Shown in pieces: positions 24,026 through 35,630 of a DNA stretch of 64,000 bases. The position numbers were made by a program, and so were the translations under genes. Where the stretch lies: the NCBI RefSeq assembly GCF_020682705.1, contig NZ_JAGTTN010000001.1:1178001-1242000 (forward strand). Direction: 5' to 3'. The first letter of the stretch is position 1. Every line of letters starts with the position of its first letter. The notes under the pieces are model-generated. The model ran no database searches. It had not been told where the DNA came from and was given only the letters and a program-made list of their open reading frames with translations. The DNA is from Microbacterium allomyrinae. Lineage in GTDB: Bacteria; Actinomycetota; Actinomycetes; Actinomycetales; Microbacteriaceae.

Positions 24026-25221
24026 CCTGAGTTCGGGACGCCACACACCGAAGCCCAGACCCTCGGCGCCGGCGTCGTGAAGCGCGCGACGCGCCTGGCC
24101 GACGGCCGCGAGCTGATCTACTTCGACGACCCCGGCACGACGCTCGGGCCCGACCGCGCGATCGACGCCCGCGACCTCGCCCCTCGCCCCGAGACGGCGA
24201 CCATGCGGCGAGACGTGCTCTCCGGCGACTGGGTGTCGGTGGCCGCGGCACGGCAGAACCGCGCGTTCCTGCCCCCGGCCGAACTCGACCCCCTCGCCCC
24301 GCAGACTCCGTCCAACCCGTCCGAGATCCCCTCGCTGTACGACGTAGCGGTGTTCGAGAACAAGTCCCCGTCGTTCGGCCCCGCACTCGCCGCCGCACAC
24401 GGCGCCACCCCCGCACACGGAGATGCACCCGCAGGTGTCGACGCACCCCGGGATCTGGACGACCTCGATGCCCCCGGGCTCGGCCGCACCCGCACGAGCG
24501 TCGGCCGCTGCGAGGTGGTGTGCTTCAGTCCCGAGCACGCCGGGTCGTTCGGCTCGCTCACACCGACCCGCGCGCGCACCGTCATCGAGGCGTGGGCGGA
24601 CCGCACCGCCGCGCTGTCCGCCCTCCCCGGTGTCGAGCAGGTCTTCCCGTTCGAGAACCGCGGCGAGGCGATCGGCGTCACGCTCCCCCACCCGCACGGC
24701 CAGATCTACGCCTATCCGTACATCACGCCGCGTACCACGGGCCTGCTGGCGTCGATCGATCGTGAGGGACCCGACCTCTTCGAGCGCATCCTCGAGTTCG
24801 AGCGCGCCGGCGAGCGCGTGATTCTCACCGGCGAGCACTGGACGGCGTTCGTGCCCTTCGCCGCGCGCTGGCCCATCGAGATCCACCTGCTGCCGCACCG
24901 GCACGTCGCCGACTTCTCCGAGACGACGGATGCCGAGCGCGACGAGCTCGCCCCGCTCTACCTGCGCCTGCTCCGCGGTGTCGACGCGCTCTACGACACC
25001 CCGACCCCGTACATCGCGGCGTGGCATCAGGCGCCCGTGAACCGCGGTCGCGCCACCGTCCGGCTGCACCTGCAGCTGACGTCGCCGCGCCGCGCCGCCG
25101 ACAAGCTCAAGTTCCTCGCCGGCTCCGAGGCCGCCATGGGCGCCTGGATCGGCGATGTCCCGCCCGAGACCGCCGCCGCACGCCTGCGCGAAGCCGTCGC
25201 ATCGATCCCCGAGGAGACCCT

Positions 25222-25225
<4 letters not shown>
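24017..25225 (+). CDS. galT: Galactose-1-phosphate uridylyltransferase
   Basis: A 402-aa Leloir-pathway enzyme that exchanges UDP between UDP-glucose and galactose-1-phosphate. The catalytic HPH (residues 225-227, nucleophile His227) is in LPHPHGQIYAYPY, and HLLPHRH near residue 295 is the second conserved histidine cluster. A roughly 35-residue Ala/Gly/Asp-rich loop (about 125-158) is longer than usual. GTG start at 24017 with no ribosome site. Its stop overlaps the galK start as GTGA. Confidence 0.95.
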
Positions 25226-26538
<1,313 letters not shown>

Positions 26539-26602
26539 ATTCCGCGTAAACGCTGCGTCGACCGGGCACAAGCCCCTGGCGGGCGCGGATGCCCCGGCTT
26601 AG

Positions 26603-27559
<957 letters not shown>

Positions 27560-27562
27560 TCG

Positions 27563-27611
27563 CGAACGACGGATGCCCCGGCGAAGACTTCGCCGGGGCA
27601 TCCGTCGTTCG
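27563..27611. terminator. Bidirectional terminator, 24-bp perfect inverted repeat
   Basis: The arms 27563-27586 and 27588-27611 are perfectly complementary and contain GGATGCCCCGGCGAAG and its inverse, with short TTCG-type ends. It fills the 54-base gap between two convergent genes, the alpha/beta hydrolase and the GH3 gene, and should stop transcription from both sides. Confidence 0.88.
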
Positions 27612-27613
27612 AT

Positions 27614-29890
27614 TCAGCCCTGCGTCGGGGCGTTCGCCATCGCGATGAGACCGTCGATCATCTCGGGGGTGATCGCGCCGTCCGCCTCGCCCGCGGCGAA
27701 CATGCCGGCGCGTCCGATCGGGAACGACGTCATCATCTGCGAGGCGTCGGCACCCTCGGGCATGATCGCGTCGAGACCCTCCATGCCGCTCATCATCTGC
27801 GCGATCGCGGCCTGCACGATCTCGCCGACGACGGGGTGCGCCATGACTTCGCCGATCGACGACGTGCGCGAGAGCGGCAGGACGATCGGGTCGCCATCGA
27901 CGGCGACGACGACCGACGAGCGGATGTCGCGGCTCGACGACGCGACATCGACCGCGTAGTCGCCGCCTTCGACGACCCACGCGTCCACGCGGATGTCCCA
28001 GTAGGCGAGGTCCTTGCGGCGCACCGTCAGCGAGACCTCGCGCGTCTCACCCGCGGCGAGCGCGATCGACGCGAACGCCTTGAGTTCGCGCTCGGGGCGC
28101 TGCACCTCGCCGCCCGGGAGCGACGTGTACACCTGCACGACCTCGCGGCCGGACCGCTCGCCGGTGTTCGTCACCGCGACCCGCACGACGAGGTCGCCGT
28201 CGGCGTTGACCGCAGCCGCGGCATCCCCGTACGCGAACGTCGTGTACGACAGGCCGTGCCCGAACGGGAACGCGACCCGCATGCGGCGCGCGTCGTACCA
28301 GCGGTAGCCGACGAACAGGCCCTCGCCGTAACGGGTGTGCGAGAACTCACCCGGGAAGTCGAGGTACGCCGGGGTGTCCTCCAGCCGCAGCGGGATCGTC
28401 TCGGTGAGCTTCGCCGACGGGTTCACGTCGCCGAACAGCACGTCGGCGGTCGCGCCGCCGCCGGCCTGGCCCAAGAGCCAGCCCTCGAGGATCGCCGGCA
28501 CACGGTCCGCGAACGGCAGCGCGACGACGCCGCCGTTCGAGAGGACGACGACGGCGTTCGGGTTGACCGCGAGCACGGCGTCCATGAGCGCGAGCTGCTC
28601 GGCCGGCAGGTCGATGTCGGTGCGGTCGAAGCCCTCCGACTCCAGCCGAGCGGGCAGTCCCAGGAACACGACGGCAACGTCGGCAGCGGATGCCGCGGCC
28701 ACCGCTTCGCCCCGGAGCGCCGCGGTCTCGTCGTCCGAGACGCCGGGTGCGACGCTGAAGCCCTTCGCGTAGGCGATCTCCCCCATCGCCAGCGCACGGA
28801 TCTCGTCGAGCGCGGTGTCGAGGCGGGTCGGGTTGATCATCGACGAACCGGCGCCCTGATAGCGCGGCTTCTCGGCGAATTCGCCGATGACCGCGATCTT
28901 CGCGTCCTTCGCGAGAGGCAGGGCACCGTCGTCGTTCTTGAGGAGCACGATCGAACGGCCCGCCGCCTCGCGCGCGAGCGCGTGGTGGGCGTCGATGTCG
29001 AGCGGGCCGCTCACCGCGCCGGCCCCGTCGGTGGACTTGCGCACGAGGTCGAGCACGCGGCCCGCGGCGACGTCCACGACGGATTCGTCGAGCGAGCCGT
29101 CCTGCACAGCCGCGACGATCTGCGCATCGGTGAGCCCGTTGGACGACGGCATCTCGAGGTCCATCCCCGCCGCGAGCCCGGCGACGCGCTCGTTGACGGC
29201 GCCCCAGTCCGAGACCACGAGACCCTCGAAGCCCCACTCGTCGCGCAGCACCTGCGTGAGAAGCCACGGGTCCTCCGACGTGTAGACGCCGTTGAGCCGG
29301 TTGTACGAGCACATGACCGTCCAGGGCTGGGCATCCTCGACCACGCGCTGGAAGCCGCGCAGGTAGATCTCGCGCAGCGCCCGCGGATCGACGTCCGAAG
29401 AGGACCGCATGCGGTCGTTCTCCTGGTTGTTGGCGGCGAAGTGCTTGAGCGACGTGCCGACGCCCTTCGACTGGATGCCCGCCACGATCGCCGCGCCCAG
29501 TGCCCCCGAGACGATCGGGTCCTCCGAGAGGTACTCGAAGTTGCGACCGCACAGGGGCGATCGTTTGATGTTGATGCCGGGGCCGAGGAGCACGGCGACG
29601 TTCTCGATCGAGGTCTCGGTGCCGAGGGCCTCGCCCACGCGGTGGACGAGATCCACGTCCCACGACGAGCCGAGACCGACCGCGGGCGGGAAGCAGGTGG
29701 CGGGCACGCTGTCGCCGAGACCCAGGTGGTCGCCGCCCTCGCGCTGCTTGCGAAGTCCGTGGGGGCCGTCGGTCACCATGATCGCGGGAACGCCCGCGCG
29801 CTCGATCGCCTTGGTGTACCAGAAGCTCGCGCCGCTGGTGAGCGACGCCTTCTCTTCGAGGGTGAGTTCCGCGACATCGGGGATGGTCAT
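27614..29890 (-). CDS. Beta-glucosidase, glycoside hydrolase family 3
   Basis: A 758-aa three-domain GH3 enzyme. The N-terminal barrel has VTDGPHGLRKQ, the KHFAANNQENDRM loop (149-161) and nucleophile Asp228 in VVSDWGAV. The alpha/beta sandwich domain starts near residue 310 (SIVLLKNDDGALPL) and the fibronectin III-like domain near 570-670 (VTNTGERSGREVVQVY). No signal peptide, so cytoplasmic. An extra C-terminal 80 residues rich in Met and Gly (AQMMSGMEGLDAIMPEG) follows the FnIII domain, as in many actinobacterial members. It is divergent from the TetR gene, which probably controls it. Confidence 0.95.
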   Translation of the reverse strand: MTIPDVAELTLEEKASLTSGASFWYTKAIERAGVPAIMVTDGPHGLRKQREGGDHLGLGDSVPATCFPPAVGLGSSWDVDLVHRVGEALGTETSIENVAVLLGPGINIKRSPLCGRNFEYLSEDPIVSGALGAAIVAGIQSKGVGTSLKHFAANNQENDRMRSSSDVDPRALREIYLRGFQRVVEDAQPWTVMCSYNRLNGVYTSEDPWLLTQVLRDEWGFEGLVVSDWGAVNERVAGLAAGMDLEMPSSNGLTDAQIVAAVQDGSLDESVVDVAAGRVLDLVRKSTDGAGAVSGPLDIDAHHALAREAAGRSIVLLKNDDGALPLAKDAKIAVIGEFAEKPRYQGAGSSMINPTRLDTALDEIRALAMGEIAYAKGFSVAPGVSDDETAALRGEAVAAASAADVAVVFLGLPARLESEGFDRTDIDLPAEQLALMDAVLAVNPNAVVVLSNGGVVALPFADRVPAILEGWLLGQAGGGATADVLFGDVNPSAKLTETIPLRLEDTPAYLDFPGEFSHTRYGEGLFVGYRWYDARRMRVAFPFGHGLSYTTFAYGDAAAAVNADGDLVVRVAVTNTGERSGREVVQVYTSLPGGEVQRPERELKAFASIALAAGETREVSLTVRRKDLAYWDIRVDAWVVEGGDYAVDVASSSRDIRSSVVVAVDGDPIVLPLSRTSSIGEVMAHPVVGEIVQAAIAQMMSGMEGLDAIMPEGADASQMMTSFPIGRAGMFAAGEADGAITPEMIDGLIAMANAPTQG

Positions 29891-29961
29891 GGGCTTCTTT
29901 CGATCGAGGGATGAATCACGAGATCGCTCGGCGGCGAGCGATTCGAGAAAACCTTATGTCA

Positions 29962-29981
29962 CTTGGTTTTGAGAAATCAAG
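29962..29981. promoter_or_regulatory. Probable TetR operator
   Basis: CTTGGTTTTGAGAAATCAAG has 8-base arms with one mismatch around TGAG, in an AT-rich 114-base gap between the GH3 and TetR genes. TTGAGA at 29969-29974 within it could be a -35 for the TetR gene. A second inverted pair, AAAACC (29948) and GGTTTT (29965), overlaps it. Confidence 0.6.
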
Positions 29982-30004
29982 CAATACTCGGGTTTACTTC
30001 TCCT

Positions 30005-30673
30005 ATGGTCGACAGCCAATCGGGACGAAGAGGTTCCTACGCCAAGGGCGTAGCGAAGCGCGAAGAGATCCTCACGCGCGCCCTCGAGGTGATCGCCCGC
30101 GAAGGCTACCGGGGGGCTTCCGTCAAAGAACTGGCGGATGCCGTGGGCCTGAGCCAAGCCGGCCTCCTCCATTATTTCGACAGCAAGGACGAGCTCTTCG
30201 CCGAGATCCTCCGCAAGCGCGACGAACTCGACTCGAGCGCGTTCGGCGTCACGCGGGGCGAGCCCGTCGCCGTCGACGACCTCCGCGCCGGGTACATCGG
30301 GATCATCCGGCACAACGCCGACGTGCCCGGCCTCGTGCAGCTGTTCGCACGCCTGTCGGTCGACGCCGCCGATCCCGAGCATCCCGCGCATCGCTTCTTC
30401 CTCGAGCGCGGCGCATCGCTGCGCGGCTACTTCGCCGACGCGATCGCACGCAAGCAGGCGACCGGAGAGATCAGCGACCGCGTCGAGCCCGAGACGCTCG
30501 CGCGCATCTTCCAAGCCGTCGCCGACGGTCTTCAGGTGCAGTGGATGCTGGAGCCCGATGTCGACATGGCCGCCACCGTGAGCGCGCTTTTCGACCTGCT
30601 CGACATCCGGGAAACGCCACCCGCCGCGACCCGCGATGTCGCGACCGACGCGAACACCGAGGAGCCCGAATGA
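30005..30673 (+). CDS. TetR family transcriptional regulator
   Basis: A 222-aa regulator. Residues 15-60 form the DNA-binding domain (REEILTRALEVIAREGYRGASVKELADAVGLSQAGLLHYFDSKDELF in outline), followed by a helical ligand domain and an acidic tail. ATG 30005 is chosen because an upstream in-frame ATG lies inside the operator. Its stop overlaps the carboxylesterase start as ATGA. It is divergent from the GH3 beta-glucosidase, so it may repress both sides and respond to an aryl glycoside or ester. Confidence 0.92.
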   Translation: MVDSQSGRRGSYAKGVAKREEILTRALEVIAREGYRGASVKELADAVGLSQAGLLHYFDSKDELFAEILRKRDELDSSAFGVTRGEPVAVDDLRAGYIGIIRHNADVPGLVQLFARLSVDAADPEHPAHRFFLERGASLRGYFADAIARKQATGEISDRVEPETLARIFQAVADGLQVQWMLEPDVDMAATVSALFDLLDIRETPPAATRDVATDANTEEPE

Positions 30674-32235
30674 CGATCGAGACCGACGGCGACGTGGCCC
30701 TCGGCATCCCCGCCACCGCCCGCCGCCCTGTCGACGGGCCTGTCGACGGGCCTGTCGACGGTCCTGTCGTCCTCACCGCACGGGGCCGCGTCCGCGGACT
30801 GTGGCGCGGCGAGCCCGGCGAGCGCGTGGCATCCGCGGCGTTCCTCGGAATCCCGTTCGCCCAGCCGCCGGTCGGCGATCTGCGCTTCGCCGCTCCGGTG
30901 CCGGTCGAGCCATGGGACGACGTGCGCGATGCCGTGGAGTTCGGTGCGACCGCGCAGCGCGGCGACCCGGGCGTGACGCTGATCCCCGAGCCGTCCGTCC
31001 CGGGCGACTCGACCCTGAACGTCAATGTCTTCACCCCAGTGCCCGGGGCGACCGAGTCGCCGCTCCCGGTCCTCGTCTGGATCCACGGCGGCGGCTACTT
31101 CGCCGGATCCCCCGCCAGCCCCTGGTACGACGGGCGCGCGTTCAACCGCGACGGCGTCGTGACGGTGACCCTGTCGTACCGGCTCGGATTCGACGGGTTC
31201 GGGCACATCGCAGGTGCCCCGTCCAACCGCGGCGTGCGCGACTGGCTCGCCGCCCTGGAATGGGTGCAGGAGAACATCGGCGCCTTCGGCGGCGACCCGT
31301 CTCGCGTCACCATCGCGGGCCAGTCCGCCGGCGGCGGAGCGGTGCTCACCCTGCTCGGGATGCCGGCGGCCCAGCATCTGTTCCACTCGGTGTGGTCGCT
31401 CTCCGGCGCGATCGCGAACGTGTCGGCTGAGCGCGCCCGCACACTGTCGGCGAAGCTCGCCCACCTCGCCGGTGTCGAGCCCACTCGGGGAGGCTTCGCG
31501 TCCGTGCCCGAGGCCACGCTCCACGAGCTGCAGGAGAAGGCCGCCACGCCCGAGTCCTCCGACCCGCTCGCGTCGATCCACCTCCTCCTCGACGATGGCC
31601 TGTCGTGGGGTCCGATGATCGACGGCGACCTGATCACCGAGCGGACGATCTCCTCGATCGCGTCGGGAGTCGGCGCGGGCAAGCCGCTCGTGCTCGGCTC
31701 GACCGACGACGAGTTCACGATGGTCACCGACTCCGCCAAGGGCAGGCTGCGCTTCGTGCCGATGGGGTTCGCCCTCGCCAAGCTGGGGGTGCCGCGCGCC
31801 CGGCGTCGCGCCTACCTCAGAGACAACGCCGCGCAGCGGCGCAAGGGAACCGCGGCGGTGCTCGGCCGGTACGTCACCGACGTCGTGTTCCGCTCCACCG
31901 TGGTCCAGGTCGCCGACGCGCGCGGGGCGGCCGCGACCTGGACGTACCGCTTCGCGTGGCCGTCCCCGACCCGCACGTGGGCGCTGCACTGCCTCGACGT
32001 TCCGTTCTGGTTCGACTGCCTCGATGCCACGAGCGTCGACGTGATCGCCGGCGACGCACCTCCGCGGCGGCTGGCCGACGCGATCCACGGCGCAGCGGTC
32101 GGCCTCATCCGCGACGGCGAGCCCGGCTGGCCCACGTGGTCGCACGCTCGCGGGACCACCCGCGTGTTCGGGGGCGAGGCATCCCTCCCCGACGTCTCGT
32201 CCGACGGCTACGCCAGCGTCCGCTCGTTGACCTGA
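30670..32235 (+). CDS. Type B carboxylesterase
   Basis: A 521-aa carboxylesterase/para-nitrobenzyl esterase-type hydrolase. After a 35-residue N-terminus with three VDGP repeats (12-bp units at about 30730-30767) comes the fold core: FLGIPFAQPPVGDLRF, the oxyanion HGGG at 139-142, and nucleophile Ser219 in IAGQSAGGG. No signal peptide. Translationally coupled to the TetR gene. Possibly removes acyl or aryl esters from sugars cleaved by the divergent GH3 enzyme. Confidence 0.93.
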   Translation: MTIETDGDVALGIPATARRPVDGPVDGPVDGPVVLTARGRVRGLWRGEPGERVASAAFLGIPFAQPPVGDLRFAAPVPVEPWDDVRDAVEFGATAQRGDPGVTLIPEPSVPGDSTLNVNVFTPVPGATESPLPVLVWIHGGGYFAGSPASPWYDGRAFNRDGVVTVTLSYRLGFDGFGHIAGAPSNRGVRDWLAALEWVQENIGAFGGDPSRVTIAGQSAGGGAVLTLLGMPAAQHLFHSVWSLSGAIANVSAERARTLSAKLAHLAGVEPTRGGFASVPEATLHELQEKAATPESSDPLASIHLLLDDGLSWGPMIDGDLITERTISSIASGVGAGKPLVLGSTDDEFTMVTDSAKGRLRFVPMGFALAKLGVPRARRRAYLRDNAAQRRKGTAAVLGRYVTDVVFRSTVVQVADARGAAATWTYRFAWPSPTRTWALHCLDVPFWFDCLDATSVDVIAGDAPPRRLADAIHGAAVGLIRDGEPGWPTWSHARGTTRVFGGEASLPDVSSDGYASVRSLT

Positions 32236-32258
32236 GGGCCCGACGAACGGGGTCCCGA

Positions 32259-33245
32259 TCAGGCGAGCGCGCCGATGACCTCGCGTTCGAAGAGCTCGAT
32301 GCCCGAGAGGTCGTACGCCGCCTCGGGGAAGTAGTGGATCGCGTACCCGAACCCGTGCCGCTCGCGTTCGGCGAGGCGCTCGGCGACCTGCTCGGTCGAG
32401 CCGAACGCGGGTGAGGCGAGATAGTCCCGCTCGGCCTGGTCGGCGCGCTCCTGGCCGAGGTGCGGAAGGAGCCGCGCCTTGACGGCGGCGAGGCGCTCGT
32501 GCGCCTCGGCCTCGGTGGCACCGACGATCGTGTTGAAGTTCGAGCTGCGGGTGATTGTCGCGAAGTCGCGGCCGATCGCATCGCAGTGCGCGCGCAGCAC
32601 GTCGCTCTTGTGGTCGATCTCTTCGAGCGATCCGGTGAAATTCGTGTACGACGCGTAGGTCGCCGCGATCTTGAGCGTCACCTTCTCGCCGCCGCCGGCG
32701 ATCCACATCGGAATGCCGCCGTCCTGCTGCGGCAGGGGCTGCACGATCGCACCGTCCACCTGGAAGAACTCGCCGTCGAGCGTGGCACGTCCGGTCGTCC
32801 AGGCCTGCTGCATGATGTCGACGCCTTCGCGCAGCATCCGCAGTCTCTCCGGGATCCGCGGGAATCCGTAGCCGTACGCCTCCCACTCGTGCTCGTACCA
32901 GCCCGCCCCGATGCCCATCTCGGCGCGGCCTCCGGACACGTGATCGACGGTCGCCGCGACCTTGGCGAGATACGCGGGATTGCGGTAGCCCATGCACGTG
33001 CACATCTGGCCGAGGCGGATGCGGCTGGTCGAGGCGGCGAAAGCCGCCATGAGCGTCCATGCCTCGTGCGTCGCCTCATCGGAGGGCACGGGCGTCGTGT
33101 GGAAGTGGTCGTAGACCCAGAGCGATTCCCATGCACCGGCGTCGGCGCGCTGGGCGAGACCGTTCATCACCGCCCAGTGCTCGGTGGGGTCGATGCCCAC
33201 CAGGTCGAATCGCCAGCCCTGGGGAATGAAGGTTCCGAAACGCAT
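32259..33245 (-). CDS. LLM-class flavin-dependent oxidoreductase
   Basis: A 328-aa luciferase-like monooxygenase-fold protein, probably F420- or FMN-dependent. MRFGTFIPQGW at the N-terminus, LWVYDHFH, and the GRAEMGIGAGWYEHEWEAYG stretch are typical of the F420-dependent LLM subgroup. The start is set at ATG 33245 because the 14 preceding in-frame residues are Pro-rich and unlike the family. It ends the lipoate ligase-methyltransferase operon. Substrate unknown. Confidence 0.9.
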   Translation of the reverse strand: MRFGTFIPQGWRFDLVGIDPTEHWAVMNGLAQRADAGAWESLWVYDHFHTTPVPSDEATHEAWTLMAAFAASTSRIRLGQMCTCMGYRNPAYLAKVAATVDHVSGGRAEMGIGAGWYEHEWEAYGYGFPRIPERLRMLREGVDIMQQAWTTGRATLDGEFFQVDGAIVQPLPQQDGGIPMWIAGGGEKVTLKIAATYASYTNFTGSLEEIDHKSDVLRAHCDAIGRDFATITRSSNFNTIVGATEAEAHERLAAVKARLLPHLGQERADQAERDYLASPAFGSTEQVAERLAERERHGFGYAIHYFPEAAYDLSGIELFEREVIGALA

Positions 33246-33255
33246 GGGCACCAGC

Positions 33256-34440
33256 CTAGGAGGCGGTGGCGGCGCCTCGGCTCGCACGAGCGGCCGTTCT
33301 GGCCGTCTGCGCGGCTGCCGGTGCCGACGCGAGGACGGTCGCGTGCGGCATCCGCTTTCGCATCACGGCGATCGCCTCGGGGTTGGCGTCGACGAGCACC
33401 GCCTGCCTGCCGAGCGCCGAGGCGACCGCCCCGGTGGTGCCGCTGCCCGCGAAGAAGTCCAGCACGCGGTCGCCGGGGCGGCTCGAGGCCTGCACGATCC
33501 GCCGGAGAATGCCCTCGGGCTTCTGCGTGGGGTAGCCCGTCTTCTCGCGCCCCGTGGTGGGCACGATGGTGTGCCACCACACGTCGGTCGGGAGTTTGCC
33601 GCGCTCGGCCTTCTCGGGCGTCACGAGCCCCGGGGCCATGTACGGCTCGCGGTCCACCGAGTCGGAATCGAACCAGTACCGCTGCGGGTCCTTGACGTAC
33701 ACGAGGATCGTGTCGTGCTTGGTGGGCCAGCGCTTGCGCGTCTTCGCCCCGTAGTCGTAGGCCCAGATGAGCTCGTTGAGAAAACGGTCGCGGCCGAACA
33801 GCGCGTCCATCAGGACTTTGGCGTAGTGGGCCTCGCGGTAGTCGAGGTGCACGTACAGCGTGCCGTCGTCGGCGAGCAGTCGCCAGGCTTCGAGCAGCCG
33901 CGGCTCGAGGAAGCCCCAGTAGTCGCCGAAGCGGTCGTCGTAGCTGCGCAGATCGCCGCTCAGCCGCTCGTACTCGCGGCCGTGGAAACCGCGCCGCACG
34001 ACAGCCGCGTTGTCGGTGGTGCGATGACTCAGGCCGGAACCGCCGCCGGTCCGGGCGCCCTCGCGCGATTCCGCGGGAACCGCGCCTGCACCGTCCGCCT
34101 CGGCCTGAGTTGCGGCACGGGGTTTGGCGGTCTCGACAGCCTTGCCCTGCACTCGCCCCGTGTTGAACGGCGGATCCAGGTAGATGAGAGTGAACGAGCC
34201 GTCGGCGAAGCCGCGGATCACCTCGAGGTTGTCGCCCTCGTGGATCTCGACGGGTCCGGATGCCTGGGCCCCAGGCCTGGCGTCGGCCCCGGGCATGGCC
34301 GGAGCCCCGGGCTCGGCGAGATCCTCCGGCGTGATGTCAGCCCCGAGCCTCATATCGGCCCCGGGCATAGCCGGAGCCTCTGGCCCCGCCGTGGCACCCG
34401 TCGTCTCCGCGGCATCCGTCCCGACCGCGCCGGTGGTCAC
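33256..34440 (-). CDS. DNA methyltransferase, beta-class amino-methyltransferase
   Basis: About 394 aa. Motif IV DPPFNTG comes before motif I (DFFAGSGTTGAVA), the order of beta-class N4-cytosine/N6-adenine methyltransferases. IHEGDNLEVIRGFADGSFTLIYLDPPF starts the core at about residue 60; the first 60 residues are a Pro/Ala/Gly-rich extension with a duplicated APAMPGAD unit. No restriction enzyme gene is adjacent, so it looks solitary. GTG 34440 gives a GTGA overlap with the lipoate ligase stop; GTG 34458 is an alternative. It lies 10 bases from the LLM gene. Confidence 0.9.
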   Translation of the reverse strand: MTTGAVGTDAAETTGATAGPEAPAMPGADMRLGADITPEDLAEPGAPAMPGADARPGAQASGPVEIHEGDNLEVIRGFADGSFTLIYLDPPFNTGRVQGKAVETAKPRAATQAEADGAGAVPAESREGARTGGGSGLSHRTTDNAAVVRRGFHGREYERLSGDLRSYDDRFGDYWGFLEPRLLEAWRLLADDGTLYVHLDYREAHYAKVLMDALFGRDRFLNELIWAYDYGAKTRKRWPTKHDTILVYVKDPQRYWFDSDSVDREPYMAPGLVTPEKAERGKLPTDVWWHTIVPTTGREKTGYPTQKPEGILRRIVQASSRPGDRVLDFFAGSGTTGAVASALGRQAVLVDANPEAIAVMRKRMPHATVLASAPAAAQTARTAARASRGAATAS

Positions 34441-35486
34441 GGAACTCTTCGCAACCACGCGTCGGTCGCGAACTTGGACTCGACGAGCGCCTCGGCCTCG
34501 GCGTACTCGTCATCGGTGATGCTTCCGGGCACGGCACCGTACAGCGCCGCGAACGTCTCTTTGAGCTTCTCGATGATCGCCTCGCGGGGCAGGCCCGTCT
34601 GGCGCCGGAGCGGATCGACGCGCTTCGCAGCGGAGGTCGTGCCCTTGTCACTGAGCTTCTCGCGACCGATGCGCAGCACCTCGGTCATCATCTGACCGTC
34701 CATGTCGTAGCTGAGCGTCGCGTGGTGGAGCACCCCGCCGTTGGCGAGTCGCTTCTGGGCGGCGCCGCCGATCTTGCCCTGCGGCGACGCGATGTCGTTG
34801 AGCGGCTGGTACGTCGCCTCGATTCCGAGCGCGCGCAGCGCCTGCAGCACCCAGTCGTCGAGGAACGCGTAAGAATCGGCGAAGGTGAGCCCGGCGACCA
34901 GGGATGCCGGCACGTACAGCGAATAGGTGACGATCGAGTTCGCACCCATGAGCATCGCTCCGCCGCCCGAGATGCGCCGCACGACGTCGAAGCCGTGCTT
35001 CGCGGCGCCATCGGGATCGACCTCGTTGCGCAGCGACTGGAACGAGCCGATGACGACGGCGTTCTCGTCCCACTCCCAGATCCGCAGGGTCGGTCGGCGG
35101 CGGCCATCGCCGACCCGTCCGGTGAGCACCTCGTCGAGCGCCAGGTTCATGCGCGGCGACACCGCCCGCTCGTGCACGATCTCCCAGTCGAAGTCGCGCC
35201 AGCCCGGCGCGGTGACGAGTGCGCGGCGGACGGCGGTGCCCACGGCCTCGGGAGTGAAGCCGAGCAGCTGCGCGCCTTCGGGAAGCGCTGCGCGCACCGC
35301 CGCAGCGATCGCCATGACATCGGATTCGATCGGCAGGCCCTCCACCGCTGCGTCGATGTCGGCAAGAGCGTCGTCGGGTTCGAGGAAGAAATCCCCCGCG
35401 AGGTGGAAGTCCGCGATGCGGCCGTCGCGCTCCTCGAGATCGACGACGACGAGCTTGCCGCCCGGGACCTTGTATTCGCCGTGCAT
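34437..35486 (-). CDS. lplA: Lipoate-protein ligase A family protein
   Basis: A 349-aa two-domain ligase that attaches lipoate to the E2 and GcvH proteins. The first 90 residues (HGEYKVPGGKLVVVDLE, FHLAGDFFLEPDDAL) are the small accessory domain, here N-terminal to the catalytic domain, the reverse of E. coli LplA. The catalytic part has RRISGGGAMLMGANSIVTYS and the NDIASPQGKIGGAAQKR lysine loop. Start at ATG 35486; upstream in-frame codons encode a basic run outside the family. Confidence 0.9.
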   Translation of the reverse strand: MHGEYKVPGGKLVVVDLEERDGRIADFHLAGDFFLEPDDALADIDAAVEGLPIESDVMAIAAAVRAALPEGAQLLGFTPEAVGTAVRRALVTAPGWRDFDWEIVHERAVSPRMNLALDEVLTGRVGDGRRRPTLRIWEWDENAVVIGSFQSLRNEVDPDGAAKHGFDVVRRISGGGAMLMGANSIVTYSLYVPASLVAGLTFADSYAFLDDWVLQALRALGIEATYQPLNDIASPQGKIGGAAQKRLANGGVLHHATLSYDMDGQMMTEVLRIGREKLSDKGTTSAAKRVDPLRRQTGLPREAIIEKLKETFAALYGAVPGSITDDEYAEAEALVESKFATDAWLRRVP

Positions 35487-35538
35487 GGACTTCAGCCTAC
35501 GGCCGCGGGCAGCACGCCTCGGGGTCGGGTCCGGCGCG

Positions 35539-35605
35539 CCCCGGGGCGCTCTCGCCACCGTGGGGCGTGAGATTCCCGCCCCGAGGTGGGGAATCCGCCC
35601 CGGGG
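35539..35605 (-). repeat. Single inverted copy of the 59-bp palindromic repeat
   Basis: Read on the minus strand from 35605, this matches the units at 20211-20677: CCCCGGGGCGGATTCCCCAC, then CTCGGGGCGGGAATCTCACG and so on, and the next CCCCGGGG follows exactly 59 bases on (35546-35539). It lies in the 144-base gap between the hydrolase and lipoate ligase genes. Confidence 0.85.
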
Positions 35606-35630
35606 CACCGACTCACCGGCTGCGGGAGGG

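Noticed and set aside
26546..26560. CGTAAACGCTGCG as a LacI operator after galK
   Set aside because: Only one half matches and the neighbouring hydrolase is not an obvious target.
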